From Polyangiaceae bacterium (GTDB taxonomy: Bacteria > Myxococcota_A > Polyangia > Polyangiales > Polyangiaceae): DNA of 64,000 bases. The position numbers and the translations under genes were made by a program. The stretch spans positions 11,760 through 75,759 of the forward strand of contig JADJYE010000016.1 of NCBI GenBank assembly GCA_016719945.1, given 5' to 3'. The stretch's first letter is position 1; each line of letters begins with the position of its first letter. Shown in pieces: positions 1 through 7,871 of this stretch. The notes beneath the pieces were generated by a model. It saw nothing but the letters and a program-made list of their open reading frames with translations, searched no databases and had not been told where the DNA came from.

Positions 1-1
1 C

Positions 2-265
2 GGCTACGACGGGCGCGTGAGCGACCAGCAGTTTCGCATCGAGTCGGAGGGCAACACCTTCCTGCGGTCGCAGTACAAGCACCTCGACTACGTCAAGACC
101 GCTCGCCTCACGACGGCGGGCGGTGACCCGTCGAAGGGCCCCGAGCCCGCGTCGAGCGCGGCGCCCGGCGCGAGCGCCGGTCCCGCCAAGAGCGCGGGCC
201 CTGCCAAGAGCGCCGGCCCCGCGAAGAGCGCGCCGGCCGCGGGCTCGGCCGCACCGAAGAAGTAA
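2..265 (+). CDS. 3' end of an unknown protein (partial)
   Basis: This is the C-terminal part of a gene that starts before the window. The frame is open from the first bases, through a GTG at 17, to the stop at 263-265. About 40 residues look like folded protein (FLRSQYKHLDYVKTARL). They are followed by a low-complexity Ala/Pro/Gly/Ser tail with repeated GPAKSA units, ending in PKK. Such tails are common on exported or membrane-anchored myxobacterial proteins. No family is recognisable from this fragment. The GTG at 17 is probably internal rather than the true start. Confidence 0.5.
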   Translation, partial: GYDGRVSDQQFRIESEGNTFLRSQYKHLDYVKTARLTTAGGDPSKGPEPASSAAPGASAGPAKSAGPAKSAGPAKSAPAAGSAAPKK

Positions 266-287
266 GCGACGGCCGGCGCGCTGTCGA

Positions 288-704
288 TCAGCGCGCGGCG
301 GCGAGGCGCTGATCCAGAGCGGCTTCGAACGCCACCGGGTCGGTGTGCGCCTTGAGCGAGCGCCCCAGCGCGAGCGCCGCGGCGGAGACCGCCATGGCGA
401 GGAGCTTCGAGCTGACGAGGTAGTGCGCCTCGCCGAGCATCGTGCCCCGCTGGGCCGCCCAGGTCCGCAGGAAGGAGCGCGCCTCGGGGTCGAAGCTCGT
501 GATGTCGGCCCAGTCGTGGAAGACGCTCTGCAGCGGCCTGCCACCCAACATCACGCGATCGGCGCGCGAGGTGTACCACTTGATCGCGTTGAGGGAGCCG
601 ACGCCGCGTGCTCGCGTGACGATCACGCCGGGCGCCGGCGTCCATAACCAGCCCTCGGTCTGTTCGTCGGAGAGGTGCTCCGCCTTTCGAGCGTCCCAGT
701 CCAC
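288..704 (-). CDS. Small protein of unknown function, last gene of the kinase operon
   Basis: The protein has 138 residues, starts at ATG, and is all soluble with no signal peptide or membrane segment. The N-terminal half has a beta-rich look (GWLWTPAPGVIVTRARGV). The middle holds FHDWADITSFDPEAR, and the C-terminal half is Ala/Leu-rich and helical. The layout of a beta-rich start, a central DWADI strand and C-terminal helices faintly resembles STAS/SpoIIAA-like folds seen in myxobacterial proteins, but I see no diagnostic motif. It lies 8 bases after the nuclease-like gene on the same strand and is probably co-transcribed with the kinase operon. Function unknown. Confidence 0.7.
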   Translation of the reverse strand: MDWDARKAEHLSDEQTEGWLWTPAPGVIVTRARGVGSLNAIKWYTSRADRVMLGGRPLQSVFHDWADITSFDPEARSFLRTWAAQRGTMLGEAHYLVSSKLLAMAVSAAALALGRSLKAHTDPVAFEAALDQRLAAAR

Positions 705-712
705 GGTGGCTC

Positions 713-1639
713 CTAGCTGCTGCGAAATGACGCGACGACGGGCGCGTGGTCCGAGTCGGAGGCGATCGGTCCGTCGGGAACGTAGGGGCCGTGATCGCGG
801 AGGGTCTCGTTCAAGATCGCCGCGCCCTCGAGGCGGGCGGCGAGCCGGGGGGGGGCGAGGATGTGATCGATGAGCTGGCGGCTGCCCCCGTGGAGAATGC
901 TGAAGCGCAGCTCCGCGGGGACACGCTCGGCGCAGCTCTCGAGCACGCGCTCCGGCTCCACGTAGGTGAAGCTGCCCCGGACCACCCGCGTCGGCAGCGA
1001 GTCGAGCTCGTCGTTGAAATCACCGAGCACCACGACCCCGCGCTCGGGGTCGCGATCGAGCAGCGCGTCGACCGCGCTCCGGACGTGCAGCGCCTCCGCG
1101 GAGCGCATCACGAACGAGCGCAGGTGCGCCTCCGCGATGGTGCGCGGGGAGCGATCGATGACGGGCGCCTGCGCCTCGTCCTTCAAGGGCGTGGCGAGTC
1201 GCGACTTGAAATGGACTGTGAGGACGTTGACCAGGCCGATCCCCGGCGCGTCTACGGTCAGCTGCACGACCGCGCGGCGCAGCGGGACGTTCGCGTACGG
1301 CTCGGGGTCGGTCGTCGAGAAGCGGGGAAACTTGAGCTTGCCCGCCGAGATGAGCGCGCGCGACTCGACGCGCAGCCGGGTCACGATGGCGTTGCCGATC
1401 CCGCGGCGATCGCCTGGGCCCACGTGGGGCTTGTGGTACCCGAGGCCGTCGAGGTGATCGACGAGCAGGCGGTCGAGCAGTGAGGGTGAGCCCACCTCCT
1501 GCAACGCGATGACGTCGGCGTCGGCCTCACGCAGCAGCGACGCGACGCTCTCGAGCTTGCGCTCGACGATGGGTCGCTCGTCGTCAGTCCTCGGATCGAA
1601 GAAGTCTTTGAGGTTGAAGGTCGCGACGCGAAAGGTCAT
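713..1639 (-). CDS. Endonuclease/exonuclease/phosphatase (EEP) family hydrolase
   Basis: A 308-residue metal-dependent phosphodiesterase or nuclease of the EEP (DNase I-like) fold. The family signature is complete: FNLKDF near residue 8, LQEV with the metal-ligand Glu48, GDFND at 206-210, LIDHIL at 256-261 and SDSDHAPV at 294-301. There is no signal peptide, so it is probably cytoplasmic. The substrate (DNA, sphingomyelin, phosphoinositide) cannot be told from sequence. I place the start at the ATG of MTFRVATFN, which overlaps the stop of the upstream kinase as ATGA (1636-1639) and implies translational coupling. The frame stays open further upstream, but that stretch lies inside the kinase gene and has no family similarity. 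Confidence 0.88.
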   Translation of the reverse strand: MTFRVATFNLKDFFDPRTDDERPIVERKLESVASLLREADADVIALQEVGSPSLLDRLLVDHLDGLGYHKPHVGPGDRRGIGNAIVTRLRVESRALISAGKLKFPRFSTTDPEPYANVPLRRAVVQLTVDAPGIGLVNVLTVHFKSRLATPLKDEAQAPVIDRSPRTIAEAHLRSFVMRSAEALHVRSAVDALLDRDPERGVVVLGDFNDELDSLPTRVVRGSFTYVEPERVLESCAERVPAELRFSILHGGSRQLIDHILAPPRLAARLEGAAILNETLRDHGPYVPDGPIASDSDHAPVVASFRSS

Positions 1640-3396
1640 GGAGGAGGCGCCTGCGGAGGGGGTGTCGGGGGGGAAGAGGCGCGCCTGAGCGCGAGGCCTT
1701 CTTTGCTCGACTGATGGGCGCTCGCGCAGGTCGACTCCACCTGGGCGGGGGGCATCGTCGTGTGCCAGTTTTGGACGTTCTTCTTCCAGGCCGAGCACTC
1801 GGCGGGCGTGGAGCCGCTCGCCGGGTTGCACATCAGCGCGAGGAAGCTCTGACACGACGGTGGCAGCGAGCCTGGGGGCGCGATCGGGACCGTCACGCCG
1901 GTCGCCGAGGGCAGCGGTGTGAGACCGCTCGGCGGCCCGATCGGCGTCACGGTCGGCTTGCCGCCGGCAGCCGACGGGGTCGGAGGTGAGGACGAGGACG
2001 AGGCAGCGACGGCGGACGCGCTCGCGTCAGCAGAGGGCGTGCTCACCTCGGCCGACGCGCTCGCAAGCGGGGCCTCGCGAACGGTGGCGACCGCGGTCGC
2101 GGTCGCCACCGTCGCCGCTGCCGGGTCGTCGTTCGCGACGGCGGCGCGAGCGGCGTCGGCGGGCGCTTCCTTCTTGCCCAACGCTCCGACGAAGAGCGCC
2201 CCGCCGGCCGCGCCCGCGAGCGCGATGACCGCGCCGACCGCGAGCAAGATGCCGCCCGAGCGCTGCTTCACGGGGCTGGCGATGACCACACCGGCCGGTG
2301 TGTGCGCGTAGTGCCCTGGCGGCGCGGCGCTCGGGTACGGCGCGGGTGGCGGCGCGCTCGCCGAGTGCATCGGGGGCGCGGCGCTCGGGTACAGCGCCGG
2401 TGGCGGCGCGCTCGCCGAGTGCATCGGGGGCGCGGCGCTCGGGTACAGCGCCGGCGGCGGCGCGCTCGCGTGGTGAGCCTGCTGCGGCACGCCTGCGTAC
2501 GCGGCGGATGGCGGGGTGCTCGGGGTCGGGGCGTACGAGCGCACGTGCGTCTCTTGAGGCCGCGGCGGCGTGAACGGGCTCAACACCGTGGGCGCGTGGG
2601 CGATCAGCGAGGCCTCGCGCACGCGGGTCATGAGCGCCGCCACGGAGGGCGGCCTTCGCTCGATGTCGAGGCTGAGCGCGTCGAGCAAGGTCTGCGTGAG
2701 CATCACCGGGATCTGGACGCCGTGGGCGCTCGGAGGCTTCGGCTCGATGCGGCCCTTCGCGTCGCCCTCCTCCCAAGGCAACGTGCCGGTGAGCATCGCG
2801 TAGAGCAGCAGCGCGAGCTCATACACGTCGGATCGAATGGACGCCGACTTCCCGAAGAAGCGCTCCGGCGCCATGTACGCCGGCGTTCCGCGCATCATCC
2901 CCGCGCGCGTCGTCGTCGACGGCAGCCCGCTCGTGTCCCGCGCGATCCCCAGGTCGAGCAGGACCAGGCGATCTTCCTGTTCGAGCCAGAACACGTTCTC
3001 TGGCTTCACGTCGCGGTGCACGAGCCCCGAGTCGTGCAGCATGGCCAGCGCCCCGGCGACGTCCTCGAACAGCGCGACCGCGCGCGCGAGCGGCATGGGC
3101 CCCGCGGCGAGGCGCTCCGCGAGCGTCTTGCCGCGCAGCCGCGGCATCGCGATGTAGGGTCTTCCCCCTGGCAACATGCCCGCTCGCAGCACGGGGACGA
3201 GGGCCCGGTGCTGCACCTTGCGCATGATGTCGGCCTCGGCGAGGAAGCGATCGACCTCGCGCGCGTCGAGGCCTACGTCATCGCGGAGCACCTTGAGCGC
3301 GATCTGTCGCTCGCCGTCGCGCGCCGCGTAGACGACGGCGCTGCCTCCTTCTCCGAGCGTCCCCTCGATCTCGAAGGAGCCGAGCCGTTCGACCAC
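1636..3396 (-). CDS. Membrane-anchored eukaryotic-type Ser/Thr protein kinase
   Basis: A 586-residue kinase with an N-terminal catalytic domain (about 8-265): GEGGSAVVY loop, Lys35 in ALKVL, catalytic HRDVKPEN at 127-134, DLG at 148-150 in place of DFG, and an APE-like MAPER. A Pro/Ala/Ser linker carries three 18-residue repeats (309-362). One membrane helix follows at about 381-406, then an extracytoplasmic Ala/Ser-rich region ending in a small Cys-containing domain (CQSFLALMCN, AECSAW, STCASAH). The catalytic residues are intact, so it should be active. The gene follows a PEGA/TPR protein gene by 6 bases and overlaps the EEP gene. The Cys-containing end is probably the sensor region (inference). 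Confidence 0.92.
   Translation of the reverse strand: MVERLGSFEIEGTLGEGGSAVVYAARDGERQIALKVLRDDVGLDAREVDRFLAEADIMRKVQHRALVPVLRAGMLPGGRPYIAMPRLRGKTLAERLAAGPMPLARAVALFEDVAGALAMLHDSGLVHRDVKPENVFWLEQEDRLVLLDLGIARDTSGLPSTTTRAGMMRGTPAYMAPERFFGKSASIRSDVYELALLLYAMLTGTLPWEEGDAKGRIEPKPPSAHGVQIPVMLTQTLLDALSLDIERRPPSVAALMTRVREASLIAHAPTVLSPFTPPRPQETHVRSYAPTPSTPPSAAYAGVPQQAHHASAPPPALYPSAAPPMHSASAPPPALYPSAAPPMHSASAPPPAPYPSAAPPGHYAHTPAGVVIASPVKQRSGGILLAVGAVIALAGAAGGALFVGALGKKEAPADAARAAVANDDPAAATVATATAVATVREAPLASASAEVSTPSADASASAVAASSSSSPPTPSAAGGKPTVTPIGPPSGLTPLPSATGVTVPIAPPGSLPPSCQSFLALMCNPASGSTPAECSAWKKNVQNWHTTMPPAQVESTCASAHQSSKEGLALRRASSPPTPPPQAPPP
2311..2472 (-). repeat. 54-bp tandem repeat, three copies, in the kinase linker
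   Basis: Three head-to-tail 54-bp units encode 18 residues each, with the core SASAPPPALYPSAAPPMH, at kinase residues 309-362. Copies one and two are nearly identical and the third differs at a few codons. The length is a multiple of three, so copy-number change would keep the frame and only lengthen the linker. Confidence 0.85.
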
Positions 3397-3402
3397 GACC
3401 CC

Positions 3403-4365
3403 TCAGAACGCGCCGCGAGCGCCGACGAAGCCGGGGGTGATGATGGGCTCGATCGATGAGGCCTTCGCGGGCTCCTCCGGTGAGCGACCGTAGTCGACGA
3501 TGAAGGCGACGATGGTGAGCGCCGCTGCTGCGCCGGTGAGCCCACCGAGCACGTCGGCGGTGAGCGCAAACGTCTTGGCGTCGGAGCGGGCGTCCTCGAT
3601 CGACTGGGCGGTCGTCGGGAACGCGACCAGCGCGTCCTCGAAATCGGCCTTCTTCGACAGGGCGAGGCCGCCCATCACGCCGGTCGCGACGCCGAGGGCG
3701 CCCGTCACCCCGAGCCCGACCCAAGGCCAAGGCGTGTGCTCGATCTCCTTCGGGCCGGCCGCGCCGCCGCCGCCACCGCCGCCACCGCCGCCGCCGCTGA
3801 GCGAGACCAACGCGAGATCGATCTCCTTCTTCTCGGCGCCCGCGACCTCGACGAAGCGCGTGATCGGGGCGTAGCCCTCCTTCAGCGCGCCGACCTTGCG
3901 CCGCCCCGCGTCCATCACGATCGGCTCGGCGAGCGGGGTCTTGCCGACGACGACGTCGTCGACCGCGATCTCGACGCCGTCGACGTTCGTCTTGATGGTG
4001 ACCGAGGCGACCTTCTCCTTCAGATCGGTCACCCAGCCTTCGACGTTCTTGCGCCGCTCGGCGTCGATCTCGGCGCCGCCCTCGGCGAGGTACTTCTCGA
4101 GCGCGCGCAGCGCCTCCGAGTAGCTCTTCAGCTCGCGAGCCGTCTGGCCGATGTTGAAGAGCACCTGGTAGTTCGGCGCGATCTCGTAGGCGCGCTTGAA
4201 CTGCACCATCGCCGCGACGTAGTCGCCCTCCTTGAAGAACTTCTTGCCGCGCTCCCACGAGGCGTACGCGTCTGCCCCCGCCTCGGCCTCTTGGGCGCCG
4301 GCCGGGGGCGCGGCGACGGAGGCGGCGAGGATCACGGCGAGGACGGTCGCGAGGGTCCGCTTCAC
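3403..4365 (-). CDS. Exported TPR and PEGA-domain protein with C-terminal membrane segments
   Basis: The protein has 320 residues with a signal peptide (about 1-25, ending PPAGAQ). A TPR-like helical repeat follows (about 30-95: GKKFFKEGDYVAAMVQFKRA). Next is a PEGA-type beta domain (about 105-180: SVTIKTNVDGVEIAVDDVVV, GKTPL). A run of 11 glycines (about 192-202) precedes two hydrophobic segments (about 217-236 and 265-290). This arrangement is common in Polyangia next to kinases. I chose the GTG start because GTGA (4362-4365) overlaps the stop of the upstream kinase. It may be a partner or output protein of the flanking kinases, but no biochemical role can be assigned. Confidence 0.85.
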   Translation of the reverse strand: MKRTLATVLAVILAASVAAPPAGAQEAEAGADAYASWERGKKFFKEGDYVAAMVQFKRAYEIAPNYQVLFNIGQTARELKSYSEALRALEKYLAEGGAEIDAERRKNVEGWVTDLKEKVASVTIKTNVDGVEIAVDDVVVGKTPLAEPIVMDAGRRKVGALKEGYAPITRFVEVAGAEKKEIDLALVSLSGGGGGGGGGGGAAGPKEIEHTPWPWVGLGVTGALGVATGVMGGLALSKKADFEDALVAFPTTAQSIEDARSDAKTFALTADVLGGLTGAAAALTIVAFIVDYGRSPEEPAKASSIEPIITPGFVGARGAF

Positions 4366-6059
4366 GGCTTCTTCTTGTAGGGGTTCTGTTCGTCGATCTC
4401 GACCGACGGCTGCGGAGGCTTCTTGCCCGTCGGCTCGTCCGGCGGAGGCGGCGGCTTCGAGGGAGCGGCCGTCTCGGTCGGCGTGGGCTTCGCGGGCCTC
4501 ACGTACGGTCGACCGCTGAGCGGCGTGAGCTCGACGGTGAGGGTGATGTCCTTGTCGAAGGTGAGCGTGCGACGCTCGGTCTTGTGACCCTCGAGCTCGA
4601 CGTCGAGCTTGTGCAGGCTGCCGTCCTTCGGCAGCGTCGCCGTGAACGGGTTGCCATCGACGGTGCCCCCGTCGAGCTTCGCCTTCGCGCCTTCGGGGTA
4701 GCTGATCGACACCTTGATCTTGTCGGTCGCGGGCGAGGCGGTCGAGCCGGCCGGGGCCGCCTGCGTCGCGTGGCCAAGCTGCTGCGTCGGCGCGGGCCCG
4801 ACCTCCGCAGCGGCCGCGCCATCAGCGCTCGCGGGCTTCCCGCCGCCCTTGTTCACGTAGACGACGATGCCGAGGGCGGTGAGCGCGAGGATGCTGCCGA
4901 TGAACAGCGCAGAGAGCAGCGAGCGGTTCTTGGGCTGAGGGTGCGGGACCGCCTGCGAGACGGCGGTGATGTGCATCTGACCGGTCGGCGGCGCCTCGCT
5001 GTTGTGGCGCACTGGCAGGACCACCCTGGCGAGCGAGTCGCTCGTGGCCTTGAGGCTCGCCGGTACCAGCTCGAGGTTGATGGGCTCGGCGACCTGATCG
5101 ATGTTGCGGACCTGCTCCTCGATCGTGTCGCGGATTCGCGCCCGTTCCTCGGCGAAGGCGCCGGTCACGATCGCGGCGACCTCCTTCGGGCCCACGCGAA
5201 AATCCGAGTTCTGCAGCGTGCGCTCGAGGACATCCTGGAACTCGCGCGCGCTCTGGAAGCGATCTTCGCGGCGGGGCGCCATCGCCTTGTCGCAGATGGC
5301 CGCGAGCTCGTCGGGCAGGTCGGGCACGACCTCGCGGATCGGCGGATCTTGGCCGGCCATGCGGCGGGCGAGGACGCTCAGCTCGTCCTCCTTGGTGACC
5401 ATGCGCCGGCCCGCGAGCGCCTCCCACAACATCACGCCGACCGTGAACAGGTCGGCGCGCTGATCGACCGGCTCGCAGCGGGCCTGCTCGGGCGCGATGT
5501 AGCTGATCTTGCCCTTCAGCATGCCCTCTTGGGTGCGCGACGACGCGCCCGCCGCCTTGGCGATGCCGAAGTCGACGAGCTTGACCTGGCCCTCGTAGGT
5601 GACGAACACGTTCTGCGGGCTGACGTCGCGGTGGACCACGTTGAGCGGCGAGCCGTCGAAGTCGGCGAGCTTGTGCGCGTGCTCGAGCCCGCCGAGCACG
5701 TCGGCGAGCATGCGCAGGTGGAGCTCGAGCGAGATGTTCTTGCGGCCGACGCGCCTGAAGATCGCGTTGAGCGGCTGACCCTCGAGGTACTCCATCGCGA
5801 TGAAGGTCCGGTCGCCGTCGCTGCCGACCTCGTACGTCTGCACGATGTTGGGGTGATTGAGCCGCGCGGCGATGCGCGCCTCATCGAGGAACATCGCCAA
5901 GAACTCGGGATCGGTCGCCAGCTCTTCGCGCAGCTCCTTCACGACGAGGAGCTTGTTGAAGCCGTGCGGTCCCTGGCTCATCGTGAGGAGCACGCGCGCC
6001 ATGCCGCCTTGGCCGAGCTTCGCGAGCACGCGGTACTTGCCGATGCGCTCGCCCTTCAT
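4362..6059 (-). CDS. Ser/Thr protein kinase with HRDVSPQN catalytic loop and PEGA-like C-terminal domain
   Basis: A 565-residue kinase. The catalytic domain (about 8-290) has GQGGMARVL, Lys41 in VVKEL, HRDVSPQN at 143-150, DFG at 163-165 and IAPEQA. The usual Lys two residues after the catalytic Asp is Ser, a variant seen in many myxobacterial kinases. A membrane helix lies at about 392-415 (LLSALFIGSILALTALGIVV). It is followed by a PEGA-like beta domain (about 440-515) and a Pro/Lys-rich tail. The frame continues upstream, but the start at ATG 6059 is supported by the kinase boundary and by the ATGA overlap with the upstream lipoprotein gene. Confidence 0.92.
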   Translation of the reverse strand: MKGERIGKYRVLAKLGQGGMARVLLTMSQGPHGFNKLLVVKELREELATDPEFLAMFLDEARIAARLNHPNIVQTYEVGSDGDRTFIAMEYLEGQPLNAIFRRVGRKNISLELHLRMLADVLGGLEHAHKLADFDGSPLNVVHRDVSPQNVFVTYEGQVKLVDFGIAKAAGASSRTQEGMLKGKISYIAPEQARCEPVDQRADLFTVGVMLWEALAGRRMVTKEDELSVLARRMAGQDPPIREVVPDLPDELAAICDKAMAPRREDRFQSAREFQDVLERTLQNSDFRVGPKEVAAIVTGAFAEERARIRDTIEEQVRNIDQVAEPINLELVPASLKATSDSLARVVLPVRHNSEAPPTGQMHITAVSQAVPHPQPKNRSLLSALFIGSILALTALGIVVYVNKGGGKPASADGAAAAEVGPAPTQQLGHATQAAPAGSTASPATDKIKVSISYPEGAKAKLDGGTVDGNPFTATLPKDGSLHKLDVELEGHKTERRTLTFDKDITLTVELTPLSGRPYVRPAKPTPTETAAPSKPPPPPDEPTGKKPPQPSVEIDEQNPYKKKP

Positions 6060-6973
6060 AGCTCGGTCGGCCCCATGGGCACGTAGCTGATGTGGGCCGC
6101 GCGGACGAAGAAGGTGCTCTCGCCGATGATCCGCCCGGTCTCGGCGATGGTCGCCTGCACCGTGAGGTTGCCGAGCGGAATGTTCACGAAGCCACCTGCG
6201 CCCTGAGCGTCGGTCTCGGTCGCGTCGGGATCGGGGAACGAGCCGATGAAGTGGAACGGGATCATCTGATCGTCGCCTTCGCTCGTCGTGAAGCGAACGC
6301 CCGCGGCGCGCTCGTCGGCGCAGTCGTGCGAGAGGAGGATCGTGACGCCTCGCGCCAGATCGACCGTGACCCCTGCGCTGCTGGCGAGCGCCAGGAACGT
6401 GGTCTGGTCGACGAACCGGATCACCTTCTGCGAAGGAGGGATCACCACCGGACGCTGGAAGAACACGAGCGTGCCCATCGCGTCGTCGGCCGTGAACTCC
6501 ATGAAGCCCTGGAAGTCGGAGGCCAGATCGAACTGCACGATGCCGTCGACGTCGGGCACCAGCGTCAGCTCGGGCGTCGCGCACGCCGCGTCGAGCGACT
6601 GACACACCTTGAGCGAGGCGTTCGTCGGCGGGTCGCCGTTCGTCGCCTTCTCGAAGCGGTACTCGTGCGCGATCATGTCCCCGGGATCGGGGGCCTGGTA
6701 GCCCTCGATGCACGCGAAGTTCTCCGGCAGCGGTGGGTCGCCCCCAGCGCCGCCCGTGCCCTCCCCGCCTTGGCCGTTGCCGCCGGTGCCGCCCGCGACG
6801 CAGACCTTGTCGGCGCTGCACGTCGCGTCGGTCAGGCCGAGCGCGGCGCAGTCTTCGTTCGTCTCACACTGCTCGCGATCGAGATCGAAGGCGAGCGAGC
6901 AGCCGCCGATCGAGAAGATCGCGAGAGCGGCCCAGGCGAGGGCCGCCGACGCAAGGAGCGATGGACGCGCCAC
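6056..6973 (-). CDS. Lipoprotein with Cys-rich motif and Gly-rich linker, first gene of the kinase operon
   Basis: About 305 residues from a GTG at 6971-6973. The signal peptide ends in a lipobox (FSIGGC, Cys25). A Cys-bearing segment follows (REQCETNEDC, DATCSADKVC), a short domain repeated in many Polyangia lipoproteins. Then come a Gly-rich linker (GGTGGNGQGGEG) and a beta-rich domain of about 220 residues ending in EL. The longer upstream reading would place about 115 residues before the signal peptide and overlap the promoter region of the divergent sigma gene, so I reject it. It is probably a surface protein. Function unknown. The 4-base overlap with the kinase suggests it may act as the kinase's envelope-side partner (inference). 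Confidence 0.75.
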   Translation of the reverse strand: MARPSLLASAALAWAALAIFSIGGCSLAFDLDREQCETNEDCAALGLTDATCSADKVCVAGGTGGNGQGGEGTGGAGGDPPLPENFACIEGYQAPDPGDMIAHEYRFEKATNGDPPTNASLKVCQSLDAACATPELTLVPDVDGIVQFDLASDFQGFMEFTADDAMGTLVFFQRPVVIPPSQKVIRFVDQTTFLALASSAGVTVDLARGVTILLSHDCADERAAGVRFTTSEGDDQMIPFHFIGSFPDPDATETDAQGAGGFVNIPLGNLTVQATIAETGRIIGESTFFVRAAHISYVPMGPTEL

Positions 6974-7208
6974 GGTTCTTGCAGCGTAACTTTTCCGATC
7001 CAACAGGTCCAGCGGACGACCCGATCGCCGAGCAGCGTATGACGCACCCTGAACGGGGGCCTCCGATCCCGGCGGGCGAGGGCTCGAAGCACCATCCTGA
7101 CGGGGCGGAACCTGGCCTTTGACGCGCGCCGCGGGCGCCGCGGTGGAAAGAAGGGCGTGGGGGCACGTTTTATCGGTGCAGCCTCCCCCAAGGACTCCAG
7201 AGCTCACG

Positions 7209-7871
7209 ATGACGTCCCCCCTGCACCCGCTCTTGGCGGCCCACCTCGAGCGCCACGCGCGCAAGCTATTCCGCATCGCTTGCGGCTTCGGTCGCGAGCG
7301 TGACGCCGACGACCTCATTCAAACCCTGTACACCCGCTGGTGGCGGAGGATGACCGAGGAGCCCGGCTGGACCCCCCCCGAGTCGAGCGCCGAGCTGTTC
7401 GTGTGCGTCCGCCGGGCGGTCATCGACAACGTCGCCAAGGAGCAGCGGCAGCGCGCCCACCTCGTCCACGTCGACGATCCATCCCCCTGGGGCGCATCGG
7501 TGGAGGAGTCCCTCTTCGCCTTCGAACGCCTCGAGTGGATCCTGGCTCACCTGCCCGAGGGGCTGGCCGACGCGCTCAAGGCGAGCTTGGCAGCGGGGCG
7601 CGACGACGACGCGACGGTCGCGCGAGAGCTCGGGCTCACCACCGGCACCTTCACCGCGCGCTTGTTCAAGGCGCGGCGAGCCGCCGAGGAGCTCGCGAGC
7701 TTCTACGAGCTGTTGCCGCTCGAGCTCGCGGAGCTCGCCGCGACCCTCAGGTTCAGCGGCAAGTCGCGCTCGCGGGTCGCAGAGGAGCGCGGCCTGGCGC
7801 TGAGCGAGGTCTCCGCGCGCTGGCAGGAGGCGCTCGAGCTGCTCGGCGTGCGCGGGCGGGTGGCGTCGTGA
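7209..7871 (+). CDS. ECF-like RNA polymerase sigma factor
   Basis: A 220-residue sigma-70-family protein. Region 2 lies at about 12-85 (HARKLFRIACGFGRERDADD, LIQTLYTRWW). A region 4-like helix-turn-helix lies at about 125-175 (DDATVARELGLTTGTFTARL). An extra C-terminal segment of about 45 residues carries a second HTH-like stretch (SRVAEERGLALSEVSARW). I place the start at the ATG of MTSPLHPL. An upstream ATG would add 30 residues outside the domain and into the divergent promoter region. The stop overlaps the next gene as GTGA, so the pair is coupled. It likely directs RNA polymerase to a stress or envelope regulon whose first member is its own operon (inference). Confidence 0.82.
   Translation: MTSPLHPLLAAHLERHARKLFRIACGFGRERDADDLIQTLYTRWWRRMTEEPGWTPPESSAELFVCVRRAVIDNVAKEQRQRAHLVHVDDPSPWGASVEESLFAFERLEWILAHLPEGLADALKASLAAGRDDDATVARELGLTTGTFTARLFKARRAAEELASFYELLPLELAELAATLRFSGKSRSRVAEERGLALSEVSARWQEALELLGVRGRVAS

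Noticed and set aside
1640..1855. Upstream extension of the EEP gene
   Set aside because: It lies inside the kinase gene, lacks similarity to the family, and the ATGA overlap gives a better start.
6974..7318. N-terminal extension of the first lipoprotein in the kinase operon
   Set aside because: It would put about 115 residues before a clear lipoprotein signal and overlap the divergent sigma gene.
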